Part shown: positions 25,736 through 35,071 of the stretch, in pieces
How the letters are laid out: each line of letters begins with the position of its first letter
Numbering within the stretch: the first letter of the stretch is position 1
Assembly: GCA_013335115.1 (NCBI GenBank)
Contig: JAAXWQ010000001.1
Span: 351,666-415,665 of the forward strand
Source: Chlorobiaceae bacterium
GTDB taxonomy: Bacteria; Bacteroidota; Chlorobiia; Chlorobiales; Chlorobiaceae
DNA: 64,000 nucleotides
Reading direction: 5' to 3'
Notes under the pieces: model-generated
Seen by the model: only the letters and a program-made list of their open reading frames with translations
What the model was told of the DNA's origin: nothing
The model's database searches: none
Translations under genes and position numbers: made by a program

Positions 25736-27229
25736 ATGTGCGGAGTTTTCGGCGTATTCAATTCAAAAACTCCCGCTGAAGACACCTTCTATGGCCTGTA
25801 CTCCCTGCAGCACCGGGGACAGGAAGCGGCAGGCATCGTCGTGGCCGAATACAACAAGGCCAAGAAGAAAACCCTCTTCAAGCAGCACAAAGGCCCTGGC
25901 TTGGTGTCGGAGGTCTTCAGGGATGAACAGATATTCGAGACCCTGACCGGCTATGCGGCCATAGGCCATAACCGCTACTCGACCACCGGCTCCTCCAAGT
26001 CGAACAACAACATCCAGCCGTTCTCCCTCACCTACCGCTCCGGAAGCCTCGCCATCGCCCATAACGGAAACCTGACCAACTCAAGGCACCTGCGACGCGA
26101 ACTGACCGAGCAGGGGGTCATCTTCCAGGCTTCGTCCGATACCGAAATCATTCCGCACCTTGCGGCACGAAGCAAGGAGAAAGAACCGCTGCACCAGATC
26201 TACGAAGCGTTGCGGCAGGTCGAAGGCGCCTACTCCATGGTGATCCTGGCCAACAACCAGATGATTGCCGCCAGGGACCCGTTCGGGGTCAGGCCGCTTG
26301 CCCTGGGCAGGAAACTGGACCCGTCGACCGGCGAACTCGCCTATGTGGTAGCCAGCGAGACCTGCGCCTTCGATATCATCAAGGCCGAGTATATCCGCGA
26401 CATCGAACCCGGCGAAATCCTGCTGATCGACCATCTGGCCATTGCCAACGAAAAACCGGTCTCGATCTTCCTTCCGCCGACGGAACGCAAGGCTCGCTGC
26501 ATCTTCGAATACGTCTATTTCGCCCGCCCGGACAGCTTCATCTTCGAGAACTCGGTGGACAAGGTCCGCCGCAACCTCGGCAAGAACCTCGCCAGGGAGT
26601 CGAGGGTCGAAGAGCCGGAAGGGAGCAAGGAGCTGGCGGTGTCCAGCGTACCGGACTCATCGAACACCGCGGCCCTCGGCTTCGTCAGGGAGCGCAACAA
26701 ACTGGGCAAGCCGGGCAGGTTCGAACACGGCCTCATCCGCAACCATTACGTCGGAAGGACCTTCATCCAGCCCGGCATCCACAGCAGGGAGATCAAGGTA
26801 AGATCGAAGTACAACGTCGTCAGGGGCGTCCTCCAGGACAGGCCGGTGATCCTGGTCGACGACTCCATCGTCCGCGGCACGACCGCAAAGATGCTCATCA
26901 AGCTGGTCCGTGAAGCCGATCCCAGCGAAATCCACCTGCATATCAGCTCGCCTCCGATCACCAATCCATGCTTCTACGGCATGGACTTCCCGACCAAGCG
27001 CCAGTTGCTGACCCACATGTTCGGAGAGTCGGACAACACGCCGGAGGATCTCGAAAAGATCAGGGAGTATATCGGCGTCGACTCGCTCACCTACCTCTCC
27101 ATGCAGGGGCTGCTGAACAGCGTCCCGGAGTTTGAGAACGAGTCCTGCAGCTACTGCACGGCCTGCTTCAGCGGCGACTACCCCATACCGATCACGGACG
27201 TGACGACCGACAAGGAAGAGAACGACTGA
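25736..27229 (+). CDS. purF: amidophosphoribosyltransferase
   Basis: Predicted 497-residue cytoplasmic enzyme making phosphoribosylamine from PRPP and glutamine, the committed step of purine synthesis. The protein starts MCGVFGVF, so Cys2 becomes the N-terminal nucleophile simply by Met removal, with no propeptide. Glutaminase features follow (LQHRGQEAAGI, GHNRYSTTG, AHNGNLTN). The PRPP loop VILVDDSIVRGTT is near residue 371. Late cysteines (CSYCTACFSGDYPI) plus a cysteine in the middle of the chain suggest a structural [4Fe-4S] cluster, as in the Bacillus-type enzyme. A 14-base terminator hairpin follows. Confidence 0.96.
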   Translation: MCGVFGVFNSKTPAEDTFYGLYSLQHRGQEAAGIVVAEYNKAKKKTLFKQHKGPGLVSEVFRDEQIFETLTGYAAIGHNRYSTTGSSKSNNNIQPFSLTYRSGSLAIAHNGNLTNSRHLRRELTEQGVIFQASSDTEIIPHLAARSKEKEPLHQIYEALRQVEGAYSMVILANNQMIAARDPFGVRPLALGRKLDPSTGELAYVVASETCAFDIIKAEYIRDIEPGEILLIDHLAIANEKPVSIFLPPTERKARCIFEYVYFARPDSFIFENSVDKVRRNLGKNLARESRVEEPEGSKELAVSSVPDSSNTAALGFVRERNKLGKPGRFEHGLIRNHYVGRTFIQPGIHSREIKVRSKYNVVRGVLQDRPVILVDDSIVRGTTAKMLIKLVREADPSEIHLHISSPPITNPCFYGMDFPTKRQLLTHMFGESDNTPEDLEKIREYIGVDSLTYLSMQGLLNSVPEFENESCSYCTACFSGDYPIPITDVTTDKEEND

Positions 27230-27256
27230 CAAGGTTGCCGTAAATCATGAAATTAA

Positions 27257-27290
27257 CAGAAAAGGAGCCCGCCGGGCTCCTTTTCTGTTT
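27257..27290 (+). terminator. rho-independent terminator after purF
   Basis: A perfect 14-base stem (CAGAAAAGGAGCCC at 27257-27270 with its complement at 27274-27287), GCC loop, then TTT. It lies between convergent purF and the DksA-like gene and has A-rich and T-rich flanks, so it may work in both directions. Confidence 0.85.
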
Positions 27291-27310
27291 CTGGCACCGG
27301 ATGGCTACGG

Positions 27311-27745
27311 CTATTTCTTGGTCTGCTTGAACTCGATCCTCACAGAGGTGTGCGGAACGGCTTCGAGCCGCTTCTTCGGAATCGGCTTGCCCGATTTGAC
27401 GCAGATGCCGTAGGTCTTGTTCCGGATGCGGTCCATGGCCTGATCGATGTAGTGCAGGTAGCGCTCGTCACGGGCGATGAACATGAATCGCTGCTCACGG
27501 TCCATGGTCTCGGTGCCGTGGTCGGCCATGTGCATCGAGTAGTTCGAGTTGATGGAGTCCTCGACGCTCTCCTCGGAAAGGGAGGAGCGCAGGATATCGA
27601 GGTCGCGAAGCACCTCCTCACGCCGTTTCAGCAGGATCTGCCTGAAATGCTCGAGCTCTTCGTCGGTCAGGTAGGTCTTGACCAGTTTCGCCTCCTCCTG
27701 GGGTTCGGCCGGGCTCTTCGGAACACTGCTGGTTTTCTTCGACAT
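27311..27745 (-). CDS. DksA/TraR-family protein with a degenerate zinc finger
   Basis: Predicted 144-residue protein. A Lys/Pro/Glu-rich N-terminus is followed by a long helical hairpin (about residues 28-105) and the C-terminal DksA signature (DRIRNKTYGICVKSGKPIPKKRLEAVPHTS). DksA proteins enter the RNA polymerase secondary channel and modulate rRNA and amino-acid promoters with ppGpp. Of the four zinc-finger cysteines only Cys115 remains; the other positions are Ser, His/Thr-type residues or absent. Such cysteine-poor forms are known in the Bacteroidota/Chlorobiota lineage, as far as I recall. It is 62 bases downstream of ileS on the same strand. Confidence 0.85.
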   Translation of the reverse strand: MSKKTSSVPKSPAEPQEEAKLVKTYLTDEELEHFRQILLKRREEVLRDLDILRSSLSEESVEDSINSNYSMHMADHGTETMDREQRFMFIARDERYLHYIDQAMDRIRNKTYGICVKSGKPIPKKRLEAVPHTSVRIEFKQTKK

Positions 27746-27807
27746 GATAGGCTTGGTTTCAGGTTTTCACGGTAAGCCGTAATAAAAAAGGGATATGCAT
27801 AATAACA

Positions 27808-30800
27808 TCAGGAACTCGATTTTTCAAGCGAGAGCCGACATTGCTCGGCATTGATATCATGGATCACACCGGGCCTGGCAGATGGACAAACGATGTCAAG
27901 GGCAAGCGTTTCATCCTTAATATAATCTGAATGCAGGCTTAGCGCATTCAGGATTTTTATAGACGATGTGTCGATGAAAAGAGCAATGCGGTCGGTGATT
28001 TCGAGCCCGCTCTCCTTGCGGAGCGTCTGGACCTTGCTGACCAGTTCCCGGGCGAGGCCGAGCATCTCGAGCTCTTCGGTCATTTCGGTGTCGAGCGCCA
28101 CCATGATCCGGTGCGCATCGTCCGACGCGACGAGCCATCCTTCGATGTCTTCATGCACGATGTCGACATCCTCGCGGGTAAGGCTGAAAACGCGGCCGTC
28201 GAGTTCGAAGTCGAGTGTCCCCTCCTTCTCGAGTCGAGATATCTGCTTGTGCCCCATGATGCGGATCGCCTCGGCGAGCGCCTTCATCTCCTTGCCGTAA
28301 CGTGGCCCGAGGGTTTTGAAGTTCGGCTTGGCCTTCTTGCTGATCACCGAACCTTCGTCCTCGATATACTCGATCTTCTGGATGTTGACCTCCTCCATGA
28401 TGATGTCGGCTACCTGTTCGTAAGCCTCGCGGGTGGAACATTCGTCCACGGCCAGCAGGATGCGCTTCAGCGGCTGGCGGACCTTGATGGAGGCCTTCTC
28501 ACGCATGGTCCTGACCAGCGAGGTGACGATCTGGGCCTTCTTCATACGCTCCTCGAGCGGCCGGTCGACGAGGCTGTCGTCGGTAGCCGGGTAACCGGCA
28601 AGGTGCACCGACTCGGCGGTCTCGGTCCCGGCGACGCCGTTGAGGTTCTGGTAGATCCGCTCGGAGATGAAGGGCGTGAAGGGGGCGAGCAGCTTGGTGA
28701 CGGTCATGAGCACCGTGTAGAGGGTCTGGTAGGCCGAGAGCTTGTCGGGGCCCATGGCGCCTTTCCAGAACCGCTTGCGCGAACGCCGGATGTACCAGTT
28801 CGAGAGGTCGTCAACCGCGAACTCGTTGATGAGCCGGGAGGCACCGGTCAGGTCATACTGCTCCATGCGGCCGCGGACGTTCCCGACGAGCGTGTTCAGC
28901 GAGGAGAGGATCCAGCGATCGAGCTCGGAGCGCTCCTGCACGGGGATCGCATCCCCGCCGAAGGTGAATCCGTCGACATTGGCATAGAGCACGAAGAAGT
29001 TGTAACTGTTCACGAAGGCCCTGAAAAATCGACGCTGCTCCTCCTCGATCTCGTCGGCGTTGAAGAGCTTCGGGCGCCACGGCGGGCTGGTCACCATGAG
29101 GTACCAGCGGATGGCGTCGGCGCCATACTTGCCCATGGTCTCGAAGGGATCGACCACGTTGCCCTTCGACTTGGACATCTTCTGGCCGTTCTTGTCGAGG
29201 ATGTGGCCGTTGACAATCAGGTTCCTGTATGCCGGCCGGTCGAAAATAAGGGTCGCGATAGCGTGGAGGGTATAGAACCAGCCACGGGTCTGGTCGACGC
29301 CTTCGGCGATAAAATCAGCCGGGAAGGTCTGGTCGAACAGCTCTTTGTTCTCAAAGGGGTAGTGGAGCTGGGCGAAGGGCATGGATCCGCTGTCGAACCA
29401 GACGTCGACGAGTTCCGGTGTCCGGTTGTAGCGCTTGCCGTCCCTGATGAAGTAGACCCGGTCGACGAACGGCTTGTGCAGGTCGAGCCCGACGAGGCCC
29501 TGGTCGAGCGCTTCGCCGAGGTTGACCGCATTGCCGTCGATATCGATCAGCCCCTCTCGCAGCTCGGCGATGGAGCCCACGGCGAAGAGATTGCCCGAAG
29601 CCGCATCGTCGCCGATCGAAAACTCCTCCGCCACCCAGATGGGCAGCGGCGAACCCCAGAACCGCTCGCGCGAAAGGGCCCAGTCCTTGTTCTCCTCGAG
29701 CCAGTTGCCGAATCGGCCGGCGCCGATCTCCGGCGGGTTCCAGTTGATGGTTTTGTTCAGTTCGACCATGCGCGGGGCGATCTTCGTGGTGCGGATGTAC
29801 CACGATTCGCGGGCATAGTAGATCACCGGCACGTCGTAGCGCCAGGAAAAGGGGTAGGTGTGGGTGATGGTCTCACGCCGATAAAGCTTGCCCTCCTCCT
29901 TGAGGCGCTGCATGATCGGCTTGTCGGCATCCTTGAAGAAGAGCCCTTCGTAGTCGGGAACCTCCGCCGTGAAGCAACCGTTGCGGGCCACCGGCTGGAG
30001 CATCGGCAGATCATGTTTCTTTGCCACTTCATAGTCGTCCGCGCCGAAGGCCGGGGCGATATGCACGATGCCCGTACCGTCGCCGGTCGAGACGAAGTCG
30101 GCGGCGACGACGTACCAGCAGCGCCGCTCGGGCCGGCACCAGGTAAAGAGGGGCTCGTACTCGAAGTCGACGAGGTCGCTCCCCTTCAGCTTCGCGACCA
30201 CCTGCCAGGCCGGATCGTCGCCCACCTTCTCGACGAGCACCTGCAGGCGGGACTCCGCCAGGATCAGCTCTTCGCCCGTTTCGGTGTGGCGCACCCGCAC
30301 GTAGTCGATGTCTGCACCGACGGCCAGGGCGACGTTCGAAACAAGCGTCCATGGCGTGGTGGTCCAGACCAGCAGGCTCACGTCGGAATCCTTGAGGCGG
30401 AACTTCACGTAGACGCTCGGGTCCTGCACCTCCTTGTAACCGAGGGCCAGCTCATGCGAACTGAGCACCGTCTCGGACTTGGGGTCCTGCGGGACGATCT
30501 TGTAGTCCTTGTAGATGAGCCCTTTTTCGAAGATGGTCTTCAGTGCCCACCAGACCGACTCGATGTAGTTGTTGTCGCAGGTGATGTAGGGGCTGTCCAT
30601 GTCGACCCAGTAGCCCATCTGTTCGGTCAGCTTCCCCCACCCCTCGCGGTTGTCCTCGATGTGGTGGTAGACCAGTTCGCGCGCTTCGCGGTTGAACTCG
30701 CCCTCGCCGTACGCCTCGACCTGGGCCTTGTTCTTCAGGCCGAGCTTCTTCTCGACCGAGATCTCGACCGGAAGGCCGTGGGTGTCCCATCCCGCCTTGC

Positions 30801-31050
30801 GCGGGACCCGGTAACCCTGCATCGCCTTGTAGCGACAGACCACGTCCTTGATGGTGCGGCTGAAGACATGGTGGACGCCGGGCTTGCCGTTGACCGTCGG
30901 AGGCCCTTCGTAAAAGGAGTAGATGCCCATGGGCGCATCCTTTTCCAGGCTCTTCCGGAAAATCCGGTGCTCAGCCCAGAACCGCTGGATGTCGGCCTCC
31001 ATGACACTGTAGGGAAGATTGGACGGGAACTCGGGATAGGTATCGGGCAT
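27808..31050 (-). CDS. ileS: isoleucyl-tRNA synthetase (long, eukaryote-like type)
   Basis: Predicted 1,080-residue class I synthetase. The HIGH box is replaced by GVHH near residues 56-60 ([16 protein letters not shown]). KMSKS is intact as QKMSKSKGN near residue 624. The editing domain carries WTTTPWTL, and [10 protein letters not shown] and ESVWWALK are typical. The C-terminal extension lacks a clear zinc-binding cysteine cluster and resembles the longer IleS2/eukaryotic type, which is often insensitive to mupirocin (family knowledge, not shown here). The gene ends 62 bases upstream of the DksA-like gene. A very long antisense frame across it is a composition artefact. Confidence 0.96.
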   Translation of the reverse strand: MPDTYPEFPSNLPYSVMEADIQRFWAEHRIFRKSLEKDAPMGIYSFYEGPPTVNGKPGVHHVFSRTIKDVVCRYKAMQGYRVPRKAGWDTHGLPVEISVEKKLGLKNKAQVEAYGEGEFNREARELVYHHIEDNREGWGKLTEQMGYWVDMDSPYITCDNNYIESVWWALKTIFEKGLIYKDYKIVPQDPKSETVLSSHELALGYKEVQDPSVYVKFRLKDSDVSLLVWTTTPWTLVSNVALAVGADIDYVRVRHTETGEELILAESRLQVLVEKVGDDPAWQVVAKLKGSDLVDFEYEPLFTWCRPERRCWYVVAADFVSTGDGTGIVHIAPAFGADDYEVAKKHDLPMLQPVARNGCFTAEVPDYEGLFFKDADKPIMQRLKEEGKLYRRETITHTYPFSWRYDVPVIYYARESWYIRTTKIAPRMVELNKTINWNPPEIGAGRFGNWLEENKDWALSRERFWGSPLPIWVAEEFSIGDDAASGNLFAVGSIAELREGLIDIDGNAVNLGEALDQGLVGLDLHKPFVDRVYFIRDGKRYNRTPELVDVWFDSGSMPFAQLHYPFENKELFDQTFPADFIAEGVDQTRGWFYTLHAIATLIFDRPAYRNLIVNGHILDKNGQKMSKSKGNVVDPFETMGKYGADAIRWYLMVTSPPWRPKLFNADEIEEEQRRFFRAFVNSYNFFVLYANVDGFTFGGDAIPVQERSELDRWILSSLNTLVGNVRGRMEQYDLTGASRLINEFAVDDLSNWYIRRSRKRFWKGAMGPDKLSAYQTLYTVLMTVTKLLAPFTPFISERIYQNLNGVAGTETAESVHLAGYPATDDSLVDRPLEERMKKAQIVTSLVRTMREKASIKVRQPLKRILLAVDECSTREAYEQVADIIMEEVNIQKIEYIEDEGSVISKKAKPNFKTLGPRYGKEMKALAEAIRIMGHKQISRLEKEGTLDFELDGRVFSLTREDVDIVHEDIEGWLVASDDAHRIMVALDTEMTEELEMLGLARELVSKVQTLRKESGLEITDRIALFIDTSSIKILNALSLHSDYIKDETLALDIVCPSARPGVIHDINAEQCRLSLEKSSS

Positions 31051-31143
31051 GGCTGTCTGGAATCAAACTGGAAATTCGTTGCAGGGCCGGATGGCCGGCG
31101 CTGGGGAAAAGAGTGAATATACGAGAATCGGCCGGAAAAGAGA

Positions 31144-31174
31144 AAGGCAGGACCCCGCGGTGGAGGCCTGCCTT
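31144..31174 (-). terminator. probable terminator of the small chlorosome-like gene
   Basis: Read leftward: AAGGCAGG, a 15-base loop region, CCTGCCTT, then a pyrimidine-rich TCTCTTTT tract. It lies between the small gene at 31220-31432 and ileS, so the small gene probably has its own transcript. Confidence 0.5.
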
Positions 31175-31219
31175 ATATCCAGATCCTTCGGCCCCGGCTG
31201 CACCAGGCCCGGAACGGGA

Positions 31220-31432
31220 TCACTTCTTCTCGCCGAGCGACGAGTTAAGGCCGTCGAGGATCTGCCTGGCGACGGTCGTCATGGAGTCGAGCGTCTGGGC
31301 AAGTACCTTGCTCAGCGGGGTCAGGGTATTGTCGAGCATGGTGCCCACACCGACAAGGATGGTCGCGAAATCGCCTTTCACGACATCTGCGCCGCTCTGT
31401 TCCGGAGCGGAAGACTTGACTTCTTCTGCCAT
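31220..31432 (-). CDS. small 70-residue protein, possible chlorosome envelope protein (CsmB/CsmF-like)
   Basis: It starts with a polar stretch (MAEEVKSSAPEQSGADVVKGD). The rest is one amphipathic to hydrophobic region rich in Thr, Leu and Val (FATILVGVGTMLDNTLTPLSKVLAQTLD...) with a short basic end (GEKK). This size, composition and lack of cysteine or charged core resemble the small CsmB/CsmF proteins of the chlorosome envelope, but I am judging by general pattern, not by an alignment. An AT-rich promoter-like region lies upstream and a hairpin downstream. It sits between manC and ileS. Alternative: an unrelated small helical protein. Confidence 0.6.
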   Translation of the reverse strand: MAEEVKSSAPEQSGADVVKGDFATILVGVGTMLDNTLTPLSKVLAQTLDSMTTVARQILDGLNSSLGEKK

Positions 31433-31530
31433 ATGATGCCTTGATTTGAGTTGAAACTTATAAAGCTAAATATTTTCAATGTAGTACATAATTCGCTGAC
31501 CTCAAAGAAGAGTACGTGCCACCTCCCTGG

Positions 31531-32946
31531 TCACGCTCGCCCATACACATCCTCGAGCCTGACGATGTCGTCCTCACCGAGGTAATCGCCTGACTGCACC
31601 TCGATAAGTTCGAGTGGCAGATCCCCCTGGTTCTCCAGCCGGTGGCAGGCGCCGACCGGAATGTAGGTCGACTGGTTCTCCTCGAGCCGGATCTTCAGCT
31701 CATCGACGGTCACCAGTGCCGTGCCGGTCACCACGATCCAGTGTTCTGCCCGGTGATGGTGCTTCTGCAACGAGAGGGCTGCGCCCGGCCTGACCGTGAT
31801 GCGCTTGACCTTGAAGCGCACGCCTTCGTCAATGGTTTCGTAGGAACCCCAGGGTCGGTAGACGCGCCGGTGGATCATCGGTTCGTCGCGCTCCTGCCGC
31901 TTCAACTCCTCGACGATCGCCTTGACCTCCTGGACGCGGTCCTTCGCGGCGACAAGGATGGCATCGGCCGTCTCCACAATCACATGGTCATCGACACCGA
32001 CGGCCGCAATCAGCCGGCTGGTCGAATGCAAGTAGCTGTTGCGCACGCCATGGACCAGCACGTCGCCCCGCTTGACGTTACCATCTTCGTCCCGGCTCTG
32101 GACATCCCAGAGCGACGACCAGGCTCCGACATCGTTCCATCCGGCGTCGAGCGGAACGACCACGGCAAGGCCGGTCTTCTCCATGACGGCGTAGTCGATC
32201 GAATCGGACGGGCAGGCACCGAAGGCTTCGGGGTCGAGGCGCAGGAAGTCGAGATCCCGCTTCGAGAGCCGCAAGGCTTCACGGCAAGCATCGACGATCG
32301 CGGGCACGGTGCTCCCCAGCTCCGCGAGCCAGGCCTCCGGACTGAAGAGGAAGATGCCGCTGTTCCAGAAATAGTCCCCGGTAGCCAGATACTCCTCGGC
32401 TTTTTCGCGCACGGGTTTCTCGACGAACCCGGCAACCGGGCAGACCCCGGCACACTTGCCTCGGCCTTCGGGCACCCTGATGTAGCCATACCCGGTTTCG
32501 GGTGTATGCGGGACAATGCCGAAAGTCACCAGGGCCCCGGCTTCCGCCGCTTCCCGCCCCTTGGCGATCGCCCTGCCAAATGCTTCGGCATCGGCGATGA
32601 CATGGTCGGCAGGCATGACGAGCATGAGGGCTCCCGGGTGGCTTGCGGCGACCAGCATCGCGGCGACAGTTGCCGCAGGCGCCGTGTTGCGACCGCAGGG
32701 CTCCAGCACGACGGTCGCACCCTCGTTGCCGACCTCCCGGAGTTGTTCAGCCACCAGGAACCGGTGCTCTTCGTTGCAGATACAGACAATCGGCCCGACG
32801 TCGTCGATGAAGGACATACGCGTCGCCGTATCCTGCAACATGGTCTGGTCGCTGAAAAGGGAGATGAGCTGTTTCGGGTACAACGCCCGGGAAAGGGGCC
32901 AGAGCCTGACACCGGAACCCCCGCTGAGAATGACTGGTATGATCAT
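31531..32946 (-). CDS. manC: mannose-1-phosphate guanylyltransferase / mannose-6-phosphate isomerase
   Basis: Predicted 471-residue bifunctional enzyme supplying GDP-mannose. The N-terminal nucleotidyltransferase starts MIIPVILSGGSGVRLWPLSR and contains LVMPADHVI, TFGIVPHTPETGYGYI and GFVEKP. The C-terminal ~120 residues are a type II phosphomannose isomerase cupin (RPWGSYETIDEGVRFKVKRI, QKHHHRAEHW, STYIPVGACHRLEN). The start is the ATG at 32946; the frame is open further upstream inside rfbB, but that is antisense-like shadow. It begins 50 bases after the rfbB stop and is likely the last gene of the sugar-nucleotide operon. Confidence 0.93.
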   Translation of the reverse strand: MIIPVILSGGSGVRLWPLSRALYPKQLISLFSDQTMLQDTATRMSFIDDVGPIVCICNEEHRFLVAEQLREVGNEGATVVLEPCGRNTAPAATVAAMLVAASHPGALMLVMPADHVIADAEAFGRAIAKGREAAEAGALVTFGIVPHTPETGYGYIRVPEGRGKCAGVCPVAGFVEKPVREKAEEYLATGDYFWNSGIFLFSPEAWLAELGSTVPAIVDACREALRLSKRDLDFLRLDPEAFGACPSDSIDYAVMEKTGLAVVVPLDAGWNDVGAWSSLWDVQSRDEDGNVKRGDVLVHGVRNSYLHSTSRLIAAVGVDDHVIVETADAILVAAKDRVQEVKAIVEELKRQERDEPMIHRRVYRPWGSYETIDEGVRFKVKRITVRPGAALSLQKHHHRAEHWIVVTGTALVTVDELKIRLEENQSTYIPVGACHRLENQGDLPLELIEVQSGDYLGEDDIVRLEDVYGRA

Positions 32947-32996
32947 GGCTGATCTGTTGACAAGTTGAATATGCTGATCGCTATCGGCTGAAGCCC

Positions 32997-34046
32997 TCAC
33001 CTTCCGGCGTACATCTCCTGGTAATAGCGCTGATAAGCGCCGGAGGTAACCTCGTCGAGCCACGCCTGGTTCGACAGGTACCACGCCACCGTCTCTTCCA
33101 GCCCCTGTTCGAAGGTCAGGGAGGGCACCCAGCCCAGCTCGCGCTGGAGCCTGGATGCGTCGATCGCGTAGCGAAGGTCGTGCCCTGCCCGGTCGGTCAC
33201 GTAGGTAACGAGGGCCTCGGAGGTCCCGGGTTCGCGGCCGAGCTTCCGGTCCATGATGCGGCAGAGCAGCCGGATGAGGTCGATGTTGGTCCACTCGTTG
33301 TGCCCGCCGATGTTATAGGTATCCCCGTCGACGCCCTTATGGAAGATCAGGTCGATAGCCCTCGCGTGGTCGACCACCCAGAGCCAGTCGCGCACATTCT
33401 CCCCCTTGCCGTAGACCGGAAGGGGTTTGTTGTGGCGGATGTTGTTGATGAACAGCGGGATCAGCTTTTCAGGGAACTGGCAGGGGCCGTAGTTGTTCGA
33501 ACAGTTGCTGATCACCACCGGAAGGCCGTAGGTGTCGTGGAAGGCGCGGACGAAATGGTCCGAAGAGGCTTTGGAAGCCGAATAGGGGCTGTGGGGATCG
33601 TAGGGGGTCCGCTCGGTGAACAGCCCCTCGCGCCCAAGGGTCCCGTAGACTTCGTCGGTCGAGACGTGGTAGAAGCGCTTCCCCTCGAAGCCGCCCTCCC
33701 AGGCGACACGGGCCGCGTTGAGGAGGTTGACCGTGCCGAGGACGTTGGCCATGACGAACTCGACCGGGCTCGTGATCGAACGGTCGACATGGGACTCGGC
33801 CGCGAGGTGGATGACCCCGTCGAAACGGTTGTCCCGGAACAGCCCGGCAAGGAATCCTGCGTCGGTGATGTCACCCTTCACGAACCGGTAGTTCGGCAAC
33901 GCCTCGACATCCTTCAGGTTGGCGAGGTTCCCTGCATAGGTGAGCTTGTCAAGGTTGGTGACGGTATACGATGGATGGGCCGTCAGGAGGTGCCTGACCA
34001 GGTGTGAGCCGATGAAGCCCGCGCCGCCCGTGACCAGAATATGCAT
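32997..34046 (-). CDS. rfbB: dTDP-glucose 4,6-dehydratase
   Basis: Predicted 349-residue short-chain dehydrogenase-type enzyme for the second step of dTDP-L-rhamnose synthesis. The NAD site is GGAGFIGSHLVRHL at the N-terminus. The active-site DE pair lies in HVSTDEVYG and the catalytic Tyr/Lys in YSASKASSDHFVRAF. RERTPYDPHSPYSASKA-type context, SNCSNNYGPCQFPEKLIPL and GENVRDWLWVVDHARAI are strongly conserved. It lies third from the end of the leftward series rfbA-rfbC-rfbD-rfbB-manC, separated from rfbD by a short repeat-bearing gap. Confidence 0.96.
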   Translation of the reverse strand: MHILVTGGAGFIGSHLVRHLLTAHPSYTVTNLDKLTYAGNLANLKDVEALPNYRFVKGDITDAGFLAGLFRDNRFDGVIHLAAESHVDRSITSPVEFVMANVLGTVNLLNAARVAWEGGFEGKRFYHVSTDEVYGTLGREGLFTERTPYDPHSPYSASKASSDHFVRAFHDTYGLPVVISNCSNNYGPCQFPEKLIPLFINNIRHNKPLPVYGKGENVRDWLWVVDHARAIDLIFHKGVDGDTYNIGGHNEWTNIDLIRLLCRIMDRKLGREPGTSEALVTYVTDRAGHDLRYAIDASRLQRELGWVPSLTFEQGLEETVAWYLSNQAWLDEVTSGAYQRYYQEMYAGR

Positions 34047-34048
34047 GG

Positions 34049-34083
34049 CAATTGATAATGGATAGTTGAAAATGGATAATGAC
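34049..34083. repeat. ATTATCC/ATTATCA repeat between rfbD and rfbB
   Basis: Read leftward it gives CATTATCC, then ATCCATTATCAATTG, immediately before the rfbB start codon. The same words in the same order precede yjbQ at 2536-2560. Both copies therefore sit a few bases upstream of a start codon. Confidence 0.55.
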
Positions 34084-34138
34084 TCAGCATCTCGGCCACA
34101 CGTTCTTCCCCAGAGGTCCCTTCGACCTGCCGTTGGCG

Positions 34139-35008
34139 TTACGTGCCTCGCATCATGGAATCAAGCGTCTTCAGCAGCGCGTCATGCCAGTGAGGAATCT
34201 CCAGGTTCCATGCCTCCCTTATCTTCCGTTTGTTCAGGACGCTGAAATGGGGACGCAGGGCCGGGGTCGGGTAATCTGCGGTTTCGATCGGCTTCACGTC
34301 GCAGGAGAGCCCCCCGGCCGCCATGATCGCCTTTGCGAAATCGTACCACGAGCAGACCCCTTCGTTCGAGTAGTGGTAGGTTTCTGCGTACTGTTTGCCA
34401 GGATCGAAGCTCTCGAGGATGGCGACGATGGCCGAGGCGAGGTCGGCGGCCCGGGTCGGAGACCCCACCTGGTCGAAGACCACGCCGATCGATTCGCGCT
34501 CACGCCCGAGACGGAGCATGGTCTTTACGAAATTCTGTCCGTAGGCCGAATAGAGCCACGACGTTCGGATGATCAGGTGGGAGGGCCCGATCCGGCGGAT
34601 CGCTTCCTCCCCTTCCCATTTCGACTGGCCGTAGACCCCGCCGGGGCTGGCCGGGTCATCCTCGCGGTATGGCCGGCAGTTGCGTCCGTCAAAAACGTAA
34701 TCGGTGGAGATGTGCACCAGAAGCGCGCCGCAGGCCCTGGCCGCGCCTGCCAGCACCGCCGCGCCGTCCCGGTTGACCGTGAAGGCCTGCTTCACGTCGG
34801 TTTCGGCCTTGTCGACGGCCGTGTAGGCCGCACAGTTTACGATCGCGCCGATCCGGTGTCCACGGCAAAAGCTTTCGACAGCCTCGGCGGAGATGATGTC
34901 GAATTCAGGCAGGTCCGTGAAATAGAAACGGTGCGACGCGGCTGTTTCCCGCAGTTCGTGCAGCTCCGAACCGAGCTGTCCCCGGCTTCCGGTCACCAGG
35001 ATGTTCAT
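34139..35008 (-). CDS. rfbD: dTDP-4-dehydrorhamnose reductase
   Basis: Predicted 289-residue NADPH-dependent reductase, the last step to dTDP-L-rhamnose. The coenzyme site is TGSRGQLGSELHEL. Other family features: GAIVNCAAYTAVDKAE, STDYVFDG, the catalytic YGQSKWEGE, RTSWLYSAYGQNFVKTML and the late YHYSNEGVCSWYDFAKAI and NKRKIREAWNLEIPHWHDAL. In the operon it lies between rfbC (63-base gap) and rfbB (92-base gap with a repeat). Rhamnose would go to surface polysaccharide. Confidence 0.95.
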   Translation of the reverse strand: MNILVTGSRGQLGSELHELRETAASHRFYFTDLPEFDIISAEAVESFCRGHRIGAIVNCAAYTAVDKAETDVKQAFTVNRDGAAVLAGAARACGALLVHISTDYVFDGRNCRPYREDDPASPGGVYGQSKWEGEEAIRRIGPSHLIIRTSWLYSAYGQNFVKTMLRLGRERESIGVVFDQVGSPTRAADLASAIVAILESFDPGKQYAETYHYSNEGVCSWYDFAKAIMAAGGLSCDVKPIETADYPTPALRPHFSVLNKRKIREAWNLEIPHWHDALLKTLDSMMRGT

Positions 35009-35012
35009 GGGC

Positions 35013-35035
35013 AGTGACGAATAACGAGTGACGAG
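35013..35035. repeat. GAGTGACGA / GAATAACGA short repeat before rfbD
   Basis: AGTGACGAATAACGAGTGAC-type repeats of about nine bases (35013-35035), four bases upstream of the rfbD start codon. The word resembles the AGTGATGAGTGATGA series at 60411-60582. It is weak and short. Confidence 0.4.
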
Positions 35036-35071
35036 AAAAAAATTGATCCTGCACCGGTATTGGCAGGCGAT

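Noticed and set aside
28111..31116. A 1,001-residue open frame on the plus strand opposite ileS
   Set aside because: It is antisense to a certain gene. It is rich in residues typical of GC-biased antisense frames and has no motif. Long antisense frames also occur opposite the large GH13 gene (37974-39539) and purH (19182-20459).
31531..33294. A 587-residue form of manC
   Set aside because: The first 116 residues are read antisense-like through the end of rfbB in another frame; the nucleotidyltransferase signature starts exactly at the ATG at 32946.
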